A DNA stretch of 64,000 nucleotides from B46-G9 sp964581175 (GCA_964581175.1 CAZONI010000008.1:1-64000), one strand, 5' to 3'; shown: positions 45,288-54,247, numbered from the stretch's first letter. Numbers and translations: made by a program. The notes: a model not told the origin generated them from the letters alone.

Positions 45288-45965
45288 ATGTCCGTCAATA
45301 CAATAATAAGAATCGCTATTTGGGCCGTTCCTGTTCTCTTTTCAATTGTTTTCCATGAAGTCTCTCATGGCTGGATGGCCTATAGATTTGGTGATGATAC
45401 GGCAAAAAACATGGGACGACTCACGCTTAACCCACTGCCCCACATAGACCCCCTTGGTACTGTTATTTTGCCAGCCATTATGATCATCATGGGAGGACCC
45501 GTATTCGGGTGGGCAAAGCCTGTGCCTTTTAATCCATACAATTTTGACCGAAATGTGAATGTAAGAAACGGAGTAATGTGGGTGGCGTTGGCGGGTCCGG
45601 CTTCAAACTTGATTCTTGCTTTCATTTCATCTTTCGTTCTCGTGGCCGTACTGAGGTTCTCAGCAGGGCTTCCTGCGGTTATTTCTATTTCAGTGGTTCA
45701 GCTCACCAGAGCTCTTATCGTCATAAATTTGGTTCTCGCATCTTTTAACCTTATTCCCATTCCGCCACTGGACGGCAGCAAGATCCTGATGAGGTTCTTA
45801 CCCCCCAGATACGAATCCTATTTCTTAAAGCTGGAGCGTTATGGATTTCTCCTGCTTATCGTCCTGCTCGCAACGGGCTCCTTTTCCAAAATCATCTGGA
45901 TGCCTGTGGAATTTCTCTACAATATTTTCCTTTTTATCCCGAGGTTCTTATTTAATGCTATCTAA
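45288..45965 (+). CDS. Site-2 protease family (M50) intramembrane metalloprotease
   Basis: A 225-residue polytopic protein. The zinc motif HEVSH lies in the first third (SIVFHEVSHGWMAYRFGDD), followed by RLTLNPLPHIDPLGTVILPA. The second metal motif is NLIPIPPLDGSKIL. It lacks the PDZ domain, like the short Rip-type proteins of Bacillus and Geobacter. GAAAAAGGAGC precedes the ATG. It would cleave membrane-bound regulators or leftover signal peptides; the substrate is unknown. Confidence 0.9.
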   Translation: MSVNTIIRIAIWAVPVLFSIVFHEVSHGWMAYRFGDDTAKNMGRLTLNPLPHIDPLGTVILPAIMIIMGGPVFGWAKPVPFNPYNFDRNVNVRNGVMWVALAGPASNLILAFISSFVLVAVLRFSAGLPAVISISVVQLTRALIVINLVLASFNLIPIPPLDGSKILMRFLPPRYESYFLKLERYGFLLLIVLLATGSFSKIIWMPVEFLYNIFLFIPRFLFNAI

Positions 45966-45995
45966 GGTACTGGCCATACCAATTGCTTCAAATAG

Positions 45996-46313
45996 CTACG
46001 ACCTTCTTATCAGCATTGCGTAAATAGTGCTCTGAAAAAACAAAAAGACGGCTATCCCTGTTGCGATTGTTATTACTCGCATTAGAATGTGAAACTGCTG
46101 AAGATGACTTAGAATGCTCAGACTCACTATTTGTTCAGTTGCGATATAACTGAAAGCGATCGAAATCAAGACGGTCGCTGTCCTCTTTTTTCTAAACTTA
46201 GTGTCATGACGTACTTTTCCGGTTAGTCCCTTCTCCAATGAAGCACAAATCATAGCACCGAAATATGGACCAATTACTGAGATCCCTATGAAAAGCATCC
46301 AGTCAAAGTTCAT
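45996..46313 (-). CDS. Small membrane protein of unknown function
   Basis: A 105-residue protein with three hydrophobic segments (about residues 5-23, 45-63 and 76-97). It is AT-rich, like its neighbours, and convergent with the M50 protease. No family recognised and no clear ribosome binding site. Confidence 0.4.
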   Translation of the reverse strand: MNFDWMLFIGISVIGPYFGAMICASLEKGLTGKVRHDTKFRKKRTATVLISIAFSYIATEQIVSLSILSHLQQFHILMRVITIATGIAVFLFFQSTIYAMLIRRS

Positions 46314-46402
46314 GTCTTTTCGACTTTTCTAAACAATCAGTCGCCTCAAAAGACCCAATAAGTAAGACATAACTTTATTCAAAGCATGAAATAGCATAAG
46401 TT

Positions 46403-46771
46403 ATGTGTATTTCATTAGAAAGCACGGAAAAGGTCTCTGAAGAGTATTATACAAAAGGCCAGGTAAATAATCCCCGCCCAGAGTGCAGAGGAACCTTTGA
46501 CACAAAAAAAGGATTTCAGGGATATTCTTCATTAGCCTTTGATGATGGTTCCACCCTCGTTTTGTCGTGGAAAGGCCCCACAAGTATGGTTCCTCCAGGT
46601 GGTAAGTTCGGGGGATATTCGATGACAGCTGAATATGCCAAAGGGACCGGTCGCTTCGAAGGAATCAAGGGAAGCGGGACGCTTACCGCCAAGACCCCGC
46701 AGTGGGATAATGAATATAAAGCCAAGGGTTTTGGCTACTATGAATTTAGCGGGACCTATACCCTACCCTGA
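46403..46771 (+). CDS. Hypothetical beta-rich protein, probably N-terminally truncated
   Basis: A 122-residue frame with FDTKKGFQGYSSLAFDDGST, SWKGPTSMVPPGGKFGGYS and GTGRFEGIKGSGTLTAKTP, ending YYEFSGTYTLP. The repeated strand pattern and the final 'GTGRFEGIKGSGT..YEFSGTYTLP' resemble secreted beta-barrel proteins of the allene-oxide-cyclase-like type. A signal peptide expected for these is missing, so the start may have been lost. Ends just before a strong terminator. Confidence 0.5.
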   Translation: MCISLESTEKVSEEYYTKGQVNNPRPECRGTFDTKKGFQGYSSLAFDDGSTLVLSWKGPTSMVPPGGKFGGYSMTAEYAKGTGRFEGIKGSGTLTAKTPQWDNEYKAKGFGYYEFSGTYTLP

Positions 46772-46797
46772 AAATGAGCTTGCAAAGATTTGGAGTA

Positions 46798-46829
46798 AAG
46801 AGGCCGGTCCTGTACGGGACCGGCCTCTT
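46798..46829. terminator. Bidirectional terminator hairpin
   Basis: The perfect 13-bp stem AAGAGGCCGGTCC / GGACCGGCCTCTT has a 6-base loop (46811-46816), followed by TGTGTTTT on the plus strand. It lies between the hypothetical gene and the 3' end of tRNA-Leu. Confidence 0.8.
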
Positions 46830-46837
46830 GTGTTTTC

Positions 46838-46925
46838 TGGTGCCGAAGGGGGGACTCGAACCCCCACAGGCATCCGCCCACTAGACCCTGAACCTAGCGC
46901 GTCTACCAGTTCCGCCACTTCGGCA
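46838..46925 (-). tRNA. tRNA-Leu (anticodon CAG)
   Basis: 88 bases with encoded CCA and a long variable arm, as usual for tRNA-Leu. The acceptor GCCGAAG pairs with CTTCGGC, the anticodon arm CTAGG-TTCAGGG-TCTAG gives CAG, and the T-arm is GGGGG-TTCGAGT-CCCCC. Confidence 0.95.
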
Positions 46926-47203
46926 CGCCCTAAACGGCTTGCTATTTTCTGGATAAGACCTTATATTACGGACAAGTGGTTGTCAATAATCTTTTGATGA
47001 CTATTCAGGCGGGTAGCCTGCGGCCAGAAGACTCTGAGCGAAAAATCATTAGAAAATAACTCGAGCGCGGTTACACGGAACCGGGCAGAGAATTCCGTAT
47101 GTTTATGTCAGCAGAGAAGCGTAGTCTGAAAAGTTCTGTGAGCTCTTCAGGCGGGACAAGAAATCAACAGAATCGGCTTCCGATCTCGGAATTGAGGTCA
47201 CGT

Positions 47204-48139
47204 GTGACGACAAGAATTATCCAAGACCTGGCCCAACTCCAATCCCCGCTCCGCAATCCCGTATTGACCATCGGTAACTTCGACGGCGTTCACCGCGGTC
47301 ATCTTGCACTCTTCGAAAGAGTTAAGATTCGGGCCAGGGCCATTGACGGCGTATCCGTTGTCATGACCTTCCAGCCGCACCCCACAAAAATAATGAAGCC
47401 CGAAAAAGCGCCCGCTCTCATTACCCCGACACAACAGAAACTGACGCTTATAGCACGGACGGGGATCCACACTATTCTTTGCCTCCCGTTTGACAAGACG
47501 TTCGCCGCCATATCAGCGGAAGATTTTGTGCAGGATACCCTCGTCGACAAGATCGGCGTGAAAGAACTGGTCGTGGGTTATGATTATGCTTTCGGCCGCG
47601 ACCGTACGGGGAACATAGAACTCCTCCGCAGGATGGGGAAGGACCTGGGTTTTCTCGTGCACGTGGCGGAACCCGTCCTCATCGGGAAACGGGTCGTTTC
47701 CAGCACGTCCATCCGGGAACTGGTGAAAGCAGGTGAACTGTCAGAGGCAAAGAGGCTGCTTGGCCGCGACTACCAGATCTGCGGCACTGTGGTGAAAGGA
47801 AAAAACAGGGGGGGCCGGCTTCTGGGTTTCCCTACGGCCAACCTGGAAGTGGTGGATGAACTGACGCCCAAGGAAGGCGTGTACGCTGTCAGGGTCCTGA
47901 TCGATGATCATATGTACGATGGTGTCACCAGCATCGGACACAATCCCACCTTCGGCCAGGGACCTCTCTCCATCGAGACCCACATCCTGGACTATTCCGA
48001 AAACCTGGTGGGGCAGACCATCAGAGTGAATTTCATCGCGCGATTACGAGCGGAAAAGACGTTCAAGGGCATCGAAGATCTCGCCCGCCAGATTGACCTG
48101 GATATCAAGGTGGCAAGAAAACTCCTGGAGTCACAGTAA
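47204..48139 (+). CDS. ribF: Bifunctional riboflavin kinase/FAD synthetase
   Basis: A 311-residue protein. The FAD synthetase half has VLTIGNFDGVHRGHLAL (HxGH), VGYDYAFGRDRTGN and SSTSIRELVKAGE. The riboflavin kinase half has GRLLGFPTANL and SIGHNPTFG..SIETHILDY. It makes FMN and FAD, which all the flavoproteins in this window need. The start is taken as GTG 47204, where the protein begins like RibF (TTRIIQDLAQLQSP) and GAGG lies upstream; the frame continues to 47099 with a Ser-rich tail not seen in the family. It lies 117 bases upstream of rnfC. Confidence 0.9.
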   Translation: MTTRIIQDLAQLQSPLRNPVLTIGNFDGVHRGHLALFERVKIRARAIDGVSVVMTFQPHPTKIMKPEKAPALITPTQQKLTLIARTGIHTILCLPFDKTFAAISAEDFVQDTLVDKIGVKELVVGYDYAFGRDRTGNIELLRRMGKDLGFLVHVAEPVLIGKRVVSSTSIRELVKAGELSEAKRLLGRDYQICGTVVKGKNRGGRLLGFPTANLEVVDELTPKEGVYAVRVLIDDHMYDGVTSIGHNPTFGQGPLSIETHILDYSENLVGQTIRVNFIARLRAEKTFKGIEDLARQIDLDIKVARKLLESQ

Positions 48140-48255
48140 CCAGGCATAACAAGCGGCCTTTTCCCTCCCAGAATTTCCTTGACATATTTCCGGCAACTTC
48201 ATATTTTCCATTCACGATTCGAATCCTAGAATTAGCAGGTTTTAGATAAAATAAA

Positions 48256-49578
48256 ATGGATATACCTTTCCTGACGTTTCCAAAGGGTGGCGTACACCCC
48301 GAAGAATCCAAGGCACTGACAGCCCATTTGGAGACGGAAATCATGCCTGTGCCGGCCGAGGTGGATATTCTCCTCAACCAGCATTTCGGCGCACCCTGTA
48401 CACCGCTTGTGAAGAAGAAGGATGTTGTGAGGGAAGGCGACCTCATCGGGGAAGTGGAACAGGGGCTGGGTGCGAAGATCCATGCCAGCGTAACAGGCAC
48501 GGTCAAGAATATCGGAACGGCCCCTCATCCTATCTCCGTGACCGCCCCCTCCGTGACGATCCAGACCGACCCCGAAGCGGAACCAAGGACGTATGAACCA
48601 ACCGATTGGACGCGGTTTTCCAGGGAAGAACTTCTGGCGAGGATAAAAAATGCCGGAATCGTGGGTATCGGAGGTGCGGGATTTCCGACCCATGTGAAAC
48701 TGGCGCCCCCACCGGAAGCCAAGGTAGATACGTTGATCCTGAATGGGGCCGAATGCGAGCCGTATCTCACCACCGACCATCGGGCCATGCTTGAACACCC
48801 GGATCAGATTATCGAAGGTGCGAAAATCATACTCATCATTCTGGGCATCACTGAATGCCATGTGGGGATTGAGAGAAACAAATCCGACGCCATCGCAGCA
48901 ATGAAGAAGGCGGTAGATGATACCCCTCTTGGTGGGTTCCATATCCAGGTGGACACCTTGAAAGTGAAATATCCCCAAGGGTCGGAAAAGCAGCTCATCC
49001 AGAGTATCAGCGGACGAAAGGTCCCGGGTTTCGGCTTGCCTTTTGACGTGGGCGTCATCGTCCAGAACGTGGGAACGGCGAGGGCCATTTACGACGCCGT
49101 GGTCCTCGATAAACCGCTCTATGAAAAAGTGATTACCATCTCGGGGAAAGGGATTCAGCGGCCTGCCAATATCCAGGTGAGGATCGGGACGAGGGTGCGG
49201 GATATTGTCTCTTATCTGGGAGGCACGACGCCTGATCTGGCCAAGGTCATTCTGGGGGGGCCCATGATGGGCTTTGCCATATCCGACCTGGACGTGCCCG
49301 TCACGAAAACCACCTCCGGGGTCCTTTTCCTTACTGACGATGAGGTAGACGCAAATGCCCACGGGCAGTGCATCCACTGCGGGTGGTGCCTCGACGCCTG
49401 CCCCATGGGTCTTTCCCCCAATGAAGTGGGAGTTTACGTGGAGGCAGGACGCGCGGGGGAAACAGCTCAATTCGGAGTTTTTGAGTGTTTTGAATGCGGT
49501 TGTTGTGCCTTTGTCTGTCCGGCAAAAAGGCCCCTGGTGCAATTTATCAGGCTTGCGAAGAGAAAGGCAAAGAAGTAG
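48256..49578 (+). CDS. rnfC: Rnf complex subunit C (NADH-side flavoprotein)
   Basis: A 440-residue protein. FPKGGVHPEESKALT is the standard N-terminus. The NuoF-like Rossmann region has GIVGIGGAGFPTHVKL and NGAECEPYLTTDHR. Two 4Fe-4S motifs (CIHCGWCLDACPMGL and CFECGCCAFVCPAKRPL) lie near the end. RnfC binds NADH and FMN and exchanges electrons with RnfB. It leads rnfCDGEAB-apbE. Confidence 0.93.
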   Translation: MDIPFLTFPKGGVHPEESKALTAHLETEIMPVPAEVDILLNQHFGAPCTPLVKKKDVVREGDLIGEVEQGLGAKIHASVTGTVKNIGTAPHPISVTAPSVTIQTDPEAEPRTYEPTDWTRFSREELLARIKNAGIVGIGGAGFPTHVKLAPPPEAKVDTLILNGAECEPYLTTDHRAMLEHPDQIIEGAKIILIILGITECHVGIERNKSDAIAAMKKAVDDTPLGGFHIQVDTLKVKYPQGSEKQLIQSISGRKVPGFGLPFDVGVIVQNVGTARAIYDAVVLDKPLYEKVITISGKGIQRPANIQVRIGTRVRDIVSYLGGTTPDLAKVILGGPMMGFAISDLDVPVTKTTSGVLFLTDDEVDANAHGQCIHCGWCLDACPMGLSPNEVGVYVEAGRAGETAQFGVFECFECGCCAFVCPAKRPLVQFIRLAKRKAKK

Positions 49579-49639
49579 TCCACCTCCAATCCTCAACGGA
49601 GAATCGACACTCCGTTAGAGGCAACCTACCAAAAAGCAA

Positions 49640-50683
49640 ATGGAAAATGACGGAGTGACGAAAACCGATTCAAGGCTTTGGGCTGTATCGGTATCTCCCC
49701 ACGTGAAGAGCGGCGAGTCCGTTGAAAAAATCATGTGGACGGTGGTGGGATGCCTCGTTCCGCCCCTGATCCTTTCCATATTCCTGTTCGGCTTCCAGAC
49801 CCTGCTGATTACCTTGATCAGTGTCGGCAGCTGCGTGGCGACGGAGGCCGTGTCTCAGAAGCTATTGCATCGCCCCGTCACCATCAAGGACGGCAGCGCC
49901 GTCATTACCGGCATGCTGCTGGCATACATCATCCCTCCCGGTGTTCCTTACTGGATGCCGATTCTGGGAGGTGTCATGTCTATCTATGTGGCCAAGCACC
50001 TGCTCGGAGGGATAGGATTCAATATTTTCAATCCGGCCCTCATCGGCCGGGCTTTTCTTGTTGCCACCTTTCCCGTAGCCATGACTTCCGCGTGGCTTGC
50101 CCCGATCCGTGACGCGTCCATATTCAAATACATGGGGTCCGGTGTGGATGCAGTCTCCACGGCCACCCCTCTTTTCGTTCTCAAACACTACGGCATCGCA
50201 GGGCTTATTGAAAAATTCGGTTCGCTCTCAAGCATGTACGGGAGTTTCTTTATCGGCTGGCGGCCGGGCTGCATCGGAGAAACCTCGGCCCTGCTCCTGC
50301 TCCTGGGAGGGCTGTATCTCATCTACAAAGGGTATATTACCTGGCATATACCGGTATCAATGATTGTCTCGGTGGCCTTCCTTACCTGGGTTTTCGGTGG
50401 TGAGAAGCTTTTCACGGGTCAGCCGCTTATCGCGGTTCTCTCGGGAGGTATTGCGCTTGGCGCCTTTTTCATGGCAACCGACTATGTCACCTCTCCGACC
50501 CAGAAGAGTGCCAAACTCCTGTTCGGGACCTGTATCGGCGTGCTCACCGTCCTGATCAGGCTGAAAGGCGGGTATCCCGAGGGGGTGTGTTATGCCATTC
50601 TCCTCATGAATCCCCTCACCCCGGCCTTTGAGCAGTGGTTTAAACCCAAGCGTTTTGCTCCGCAAAAGGGTGCCGTCAAATGA
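49640..50683 (+). CDS. rnfD: Rnf complex subunit D
   Basis: A 347-residue membrane protein of the NqrB/RnfD family with about nine helices. DGSAVITGMLLAYIIPP and NIFNPALIGRAFL are family signatures. DAVSTATPLF contains the Thr expected to carry covalent FMN attached by ApbE. It is part of the ion-translocating core. It overlaps rnfG by 4 bases. Confidence 0.92.
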   Translation: MENDGVTKTDSRLWAVSVSPHVKSGESVEKIMWTVVGCLVPPLILSIFLFGFQTLLITLISVGSCVATEAVSQKLLHRPVTIKDGSAVITGMLLAYIIPPGVPYWMPILGGVMSIYVAKHLLGGIGFNIFNPALIGRAFLVATFPVAMTSAWLAPIRDASIFKYMGSGVDAVSTATPLFVLKHYGIAGLIEKFGSLSSMYGSFFIGWRPGCIGETSALLLLLGGLYLIYKGYITWHIPVSMIVSVAFLTWVFGGEKLFTGQPLIAVLSGGIALGAFFMATDYVTSPTQKSAKLLFGTCIGVLTVLIRLKGGYPEGVCYAILLMNPLTPAFEQWFKPKRFAPQKGAVK

Positions 50684-51594
50684 GAGATATCCTGCGAATA
50701 ACCATAGGACTGACCATTTCCTGCCTGATTGCTGCGCTGATCATGGGATCGGTCTTCACGGTTACCGACAAGGCCAAAAAGCATAACGAACAAATGGACA
50801 TGCAGAACACCATGCTGGGTCTCCTGGGGTATTCAAAGTCTCATCCTGCACCGTCCGATCTCGCATTGTACCCGGTCTACAGGTATATCATCGATGAGGA
50901 GGGGACAAAATACCTGGGGTACCTGGTCCCCGTGAAGAAGTCGGAAAAACAGACTTATGAGCTTCTTCTAATTGATCTCGCAGGTAAGCTGAAACGCAAG
51001 TATGGTCTAGATCTCTCCCCTGAAAGTGCCGTTCAAGAATCGGAACGAAGCGGGGCAATGAAGAAAATCGTAAAACCGCCCAATTCTTTCACGTACGCCG
51101 ACTCTTTCATCGTGGCCACGCTCGGAACAAAACGTCTGGCCTACCTGCTCCCCGGGGAATTCCCGGGGTTCAAGACCTTCATCAAAGTCATGCTCGCCCT
51201 GGATCCCTCATTCACCATTAAGGGGCTTGATATCCTGGAGCAGGAAGAAGACCCGGGACTTGGCGGGGAGATCGTCCAGGATTATTTCAAGAATCAGTTT
51301 ATTGACAAATCCTACGAGAAAATGAAGACCCTGAAGGTCGTCAAGAAGCCTCTCCCGGAACAATACAGGCGTTACCTTGAAAGGGGAGAATTGAAAAAGG
51401 GCACGTTGACCAGCAAACAGGTGGAGGAGATTCGGAAAAAGTATGAGGATGCGGATATCTATGCCCTGACCGGAGCGACCATATCGAGTCAGTCCGTCAC
51501 CAGCGGAATCAAAGGTATGGTGAAAAAGTTCGCATATCGTGCAAGGAGACTCGATCAGGTCATTGACAGGCAGCATATTCCGGTCAGCTTTTGA
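50680..51594 (+). CDS. rnfG: Rnf complex subunit G
   Basis: A 304-residue protein, longer than typical RnfG (about 200), with one N-terminal membrane helix (residues 6-26) and a periplasmic FMN-binding domain. The flavinylation motif reads YALTGATISSQ, so the S/TGAT core is present, while the Asp usually three residues before it is Tyr (an Asp lies two residues further upstream). EQEEDPGLGGEI is the conserved domain entry. The extra length lies between the membrane anchor and the FMN motif. Confidence 0.88.
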   Translation: MRDILRITIGLTISCLIAALIMGSVFTVTDKAKKHNEQMDMQNTMLGLLGYSKSHPAPSDLALYPVYRYIIDEEGTKYLGYLVPVKKSEKQTYELLLIDLAGKLKRKYGLDLSPESAVQESERSGAMKKIVKPPNSFTYADSFIVATLGTKRLAYLLPGEFPGFKTFIKVMLALDPSFTIKGLDILEQEEDPGLGGEIVQDYFKNQFIDKSYEKMKTLKVVKKPLPEQYRRYLERGELKKGTLTSKQVEEIRKKYEDADIYALTGATISSQSVTSGIKGMVKKFAYRARRLDQVIDRQHIPVSF

Positions 51595-51653
51595 GCAATT
51601 CCGACCCCGGAGGTTCCTGAGCAAGGGACCCCGTTCCCTGAAGGAGTGGAATA

Positions 51654-52274
51654 GTGGTATCGACAAAGACACCCGCCCAACTGGTTTTCAACGGGCTGTT
51701 GAATGAAAATCCCATATTTCGATTGGCCCTCTCCATGTGTCCGGCGGTGGCCATCAGCACAACCGTCATGAACGGACTCATGCTGGGAGTTGCCGTCCTC
51801 TTTGTGCAGGTTTGCTCCAGTTGCACCATCGCTCTCATCAAGGATTACATCCACCCGCGCATCCGAATCCCAACCTACACGCTGACCATTGCCACCTGGG
51901 TCACGGTCATAGACCTCGTATTATCCGCGTATGCCCCGGTCGCCTACAAGGCAATGGGAATTTTCATCAAATTGATCGTGGCGTTTGCCATCATAACCAT
52001 GAGGCTGGAGGTCTTCGCCAGCAAAAATACCGTGGGCAAGTCCTTCTGGGACGGCATAGGGATGGGCCTCGGATTCATGTTCGGCATGGTGACTCTCGGT
52101 TTTTTCAGGGAACTGCTCGGCATGGGAACCCTTCTCGGGCATGATGTGCTCGGATTCCGACCTCTGCTCTTTTTTGCCCTCCCGCTTGCAGGATTCTTTT
52201 GCGTGGGGTTCATGATGGCTGTCTTCAACTATGTTGAACTCGTTTTTAACAGAATGAAAAGGAAAGCGGGATAA
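51654..52274 (+). CDS. rnfE: Rnf complex subunit E
   Basis: A 206-residue membrane protein of the RnfA/RnfE family with six helices; NGLLNENPIFRLALSMCPAVAIST is matched in parts to RnfE, and EVFASKN to its second repeat. The first cluster Cys (SMCP) is present. In the second, where RnfE usually has VNCIxxGRAEAFA, this protein has VAFAIITMRLEVFA, so that Cys is missing; a CSSC pair occurs earlier (about 54-57). Start GTG 51654 follows GAAGGAG. Confidence 0.9.
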   Translation: MVSTKTPAQLVFNGLLNENPIFRLALSMCPAVAISTTVMNGLMLGVAVLFVQVCSSCTIALIKDYIHPRIRIPTYTLTIATWVTVIDLVLSAYAPVAYKAMGIFIKLIVAFAIITMRLEVFASKNTVGKSFWDGIGMGLGFMFGMVTLGFFRELLGMGTLLGHDVLGFRPLLFFALPLAGFFCVGFMMAVFNYVELVFNRMKRKAG

Positions 52275-52281
52275 AAAGATC

Positions 52282-53247
52282 ATGGGACACATGACCCGTT
52301 ATAAGTCTTTTGTCCTCGGGGGTATCTTCCTGGCGGCCTTGTTGCTGCTGACAGGTTGCGAGTCCCAGGGCCGCTTTATCACAAAAGCGGCCTTCAAAGG
52401 GACCCATGATATCGTTGTCACCTTTGCCGGTCCTGTGGACGAGGCATGGGCGAAGGATATTTCCCATTATCGCGCGTACGAGAAACCTGATCCCGATATC
52501 CAACTGGAAATAAGCAGCATCGCCCTCTCCTCGGACAGGCGGACCGTGACGCTCCACTTTGAAGAGGCCCTGAACCAGGATGAACCCCACATGCTCACCA
52601 TGAGCAATATCATGTCCGAAGGCAAATCGGTCGGAACCGCTTTTGTGAGAGTCAAGAAGCTCTACCTCGGCGTCCTGTTCTCAGTGTTGATAGGGGCCAT
52701 GCTCATACACAATTTCGTATTCACGAAATATCTGGGACTGTGCGTATTCTTCGGGACATCCCAGAAAAGATCGACGGCTGTCGGTATGGGGGTTACATTC
52801 ACCATTGTGATGGTAGCGAGTGCGATGATGTCGTGGGCCCTCTACCAGTTTGTGCTGAAACCCTATCACCTGGACTACCTGCAGATCATTGTCTTTATCG
52901 GCCTGGTATCGCTGTCGGTGCAGGCTGTGGATACCATACTGCGGAAAATCAATCCCATACTTTTCAAGGCCTTCGGGGTGTACCTGGTTCTGGTGATTGC
53001 AAACTGTATCATACTGGCTGTTCCGCTTATACTGGCGGACAACGAATACAATGCCTGGGAAAGCCTCATGCTGGCCGTGGGAGCGGGCTTGGGATTTCTC
53101 GTGGCCCTGTTTCTCATGTCTTCAGCCCGGGAACGTCTCGAACTGGCGAATGTCCCGCCCACGTACCGGGGGCTCCCCATCGCTTTCGTCGTGGCAGGGC
53201 TTTTCGCACTTGCGTTCCTGGGTTTTTCAGGAATGTCGATTTTTTGA
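52282..53247 (+). CDS. rnfA: Rnf complex subunit A fused to an N-terminal lipoprotein-like domain
   Basis: A 321-residue protein, against about 190 for normal RnfA. Residues 1-25 form a signal peptide with lipobox LLLTGC (Cys26). Residues 30-125 look like an Ig-like beta domain (VTFAGPVDEAWAKDISHYRA, SSDRRTVTLHFEEAL, HMLTMSNIMSEG) of the SbsA/Big_5 type. RnfA proper starts near residue 127 with six helices, HNFVFTKYLGLCVFFG and VIANCIILAV, so both cluster Cys are present. No stop or new start with a ribosome binding site separates the parts. The added domain would face the periplasm. Confidence 0.88.
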   Translation: MGHMTRYKSFVLGGIFLAALLLLTGCESQGRFITKAAFKGTHDIVVTFAGPVDEAWAKDISHYRAYEKPDPDIQLEISSIALSSDRRTVTLHFEEALNQDEPHMLTMSNIMSEGKSVGTAFVRVKKLYLGVLFSVLIGAMLIHNFVFTKYLGLCVFFGTSQKRSTAVGMGVTFTIVMVASAMMSWALYQFVLKPYHLDYLQIIVFIGLVSLSVQAVDTILRKINPILFKAFGVYLVLVIANCIILAVPLILADNEYNAWESLMLAVGAGLGFLVALFLMSSARERLELANVPPTYRGLPIAFVVAGLFALAFLGFSGMSIF

Positions 53248-53377
53248 TGTAGTGATGACTGGATGAATGGGATTCTCCGGGTTCGGACGGAAGAGCGGGT
53301 GTTAGAGAATTCTTGATAATGGTTTTATGATCGTATAGACTTATTTGTTAACGTTATCAAGAAAAGCAGGAGTTTGA

Positions 53378-54247
53378 ATGGATCCTTTATTGATAAAAAT
53401 GGCTATTGGAGGCCTGGTACTCTTAGGCTGCATCGGCCTCTTTTTCGGGATAGGCCTCGCCTTGGCCGCCCACAAATTCGCCGTGCAGGTAAACCCCAAG
53501 GTGGAGGAAGTCCTTGAGGTACTGGCAGGTGCCCAGTGAGGGGGTTGCGGCTTCGCTGGATGTGAAGCGTACGCTGAAGCGGTAGTCAATGACCCTGATG
53601 TCCCTGCCAACCTCTGTTTCCCGGGCAAAGAGGAAACAGCAAAACTTGTGGCCAAGATTACCGGGAAACAGATGGCGGCCGTGGAAGACCTGGTGGCCGT
53701 TCCCCGGTGTTCACGGATAGAGGGCGGCGTCCGGGAAAAACAGCAGTACGTGGGGTACCGGACCTGCGCAGCGGCCGACCTGGCATTTGGAGGGCCGATG
53801 GCATGCCAGTACGCCTGCGAGGGCTTCGGTGACTGTGCTGCCGCCTGTCCGTTCGATGCCATCACCATGGTTGACAATTTCCCGGTCGTGGATCCTGATC
53901 TGTGTGTCGGCTGCGGAACCTGTGTCCGTACCTGTCCGAAGGAGATCATCGAACTGGTCCCCATGAAGGCCAGGGTATTTGTACCCTGTTCAAGCAAAGA
54001 CGCCGGCAAGGCGGTAAAGTCCCTCTGCAGCGTGGGCTGTATTTCCTGCAGGATGTGCGTCAAATCGTGCCCTGCCGAAGCAGTGACTATGGAAGACAAC
54101 ATTATACGGATCGATTACAACAAGTGCGTGGAATACGGTCCGGACTGTGGAGAGATCTGTGTGGAAAAATGCCCCACAAGCATTTTCAGGCACTTTTCCT
54201 CTTCCGAAAAGAAGTCCCAAAAAGAAAGCGCAGCTGTTGCTGCCTAA
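53378..54247 (+). CDS. rnfB: Rnf complex subunit B, candidate selenoprotein (UGA = selenocysteine)
   Basis: With UGA 53537-53539 read as Sec54, this is a 289-residue RnfB. An N-terminal anchor helix is followed by LAGAQ-U-GGCGFAGCEAYAEAV, where family members have GANCGxCGxxGC. The Sec thus replaces the first Cys of the N-terminal 4Fe-4S ligand set. Then come two ferredoxin motif pairs (CEGFGDCAAACP, CVGCGTCVRTCP, CISCRMCVKSCP) and CGEICVEKCP. RnfB takes electrons from ferredoxin. GCAGGAG precedes ATG 53378. Without recoding, the first 53 residues would be a useless peptide and the rest would lose its anchor. A hairpin of SECIS form follows the UGA. Confidence 0.85.
53537..53568 (+). promoter_or_regulatory. 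RnfB Sec codon with SECIS-like hairpin
   Basis: UGA 53537-53539, a 10-base spacer, stem GCUUCGC (53550-53556) with GUGAAGC (53562-53568), one G-U pair, loop UGGAU. Spacer, stem and loop lengths (10-7-5-7) are the same as those after the UGA at 3050. This supports true recoding. Confidence 0.75.
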
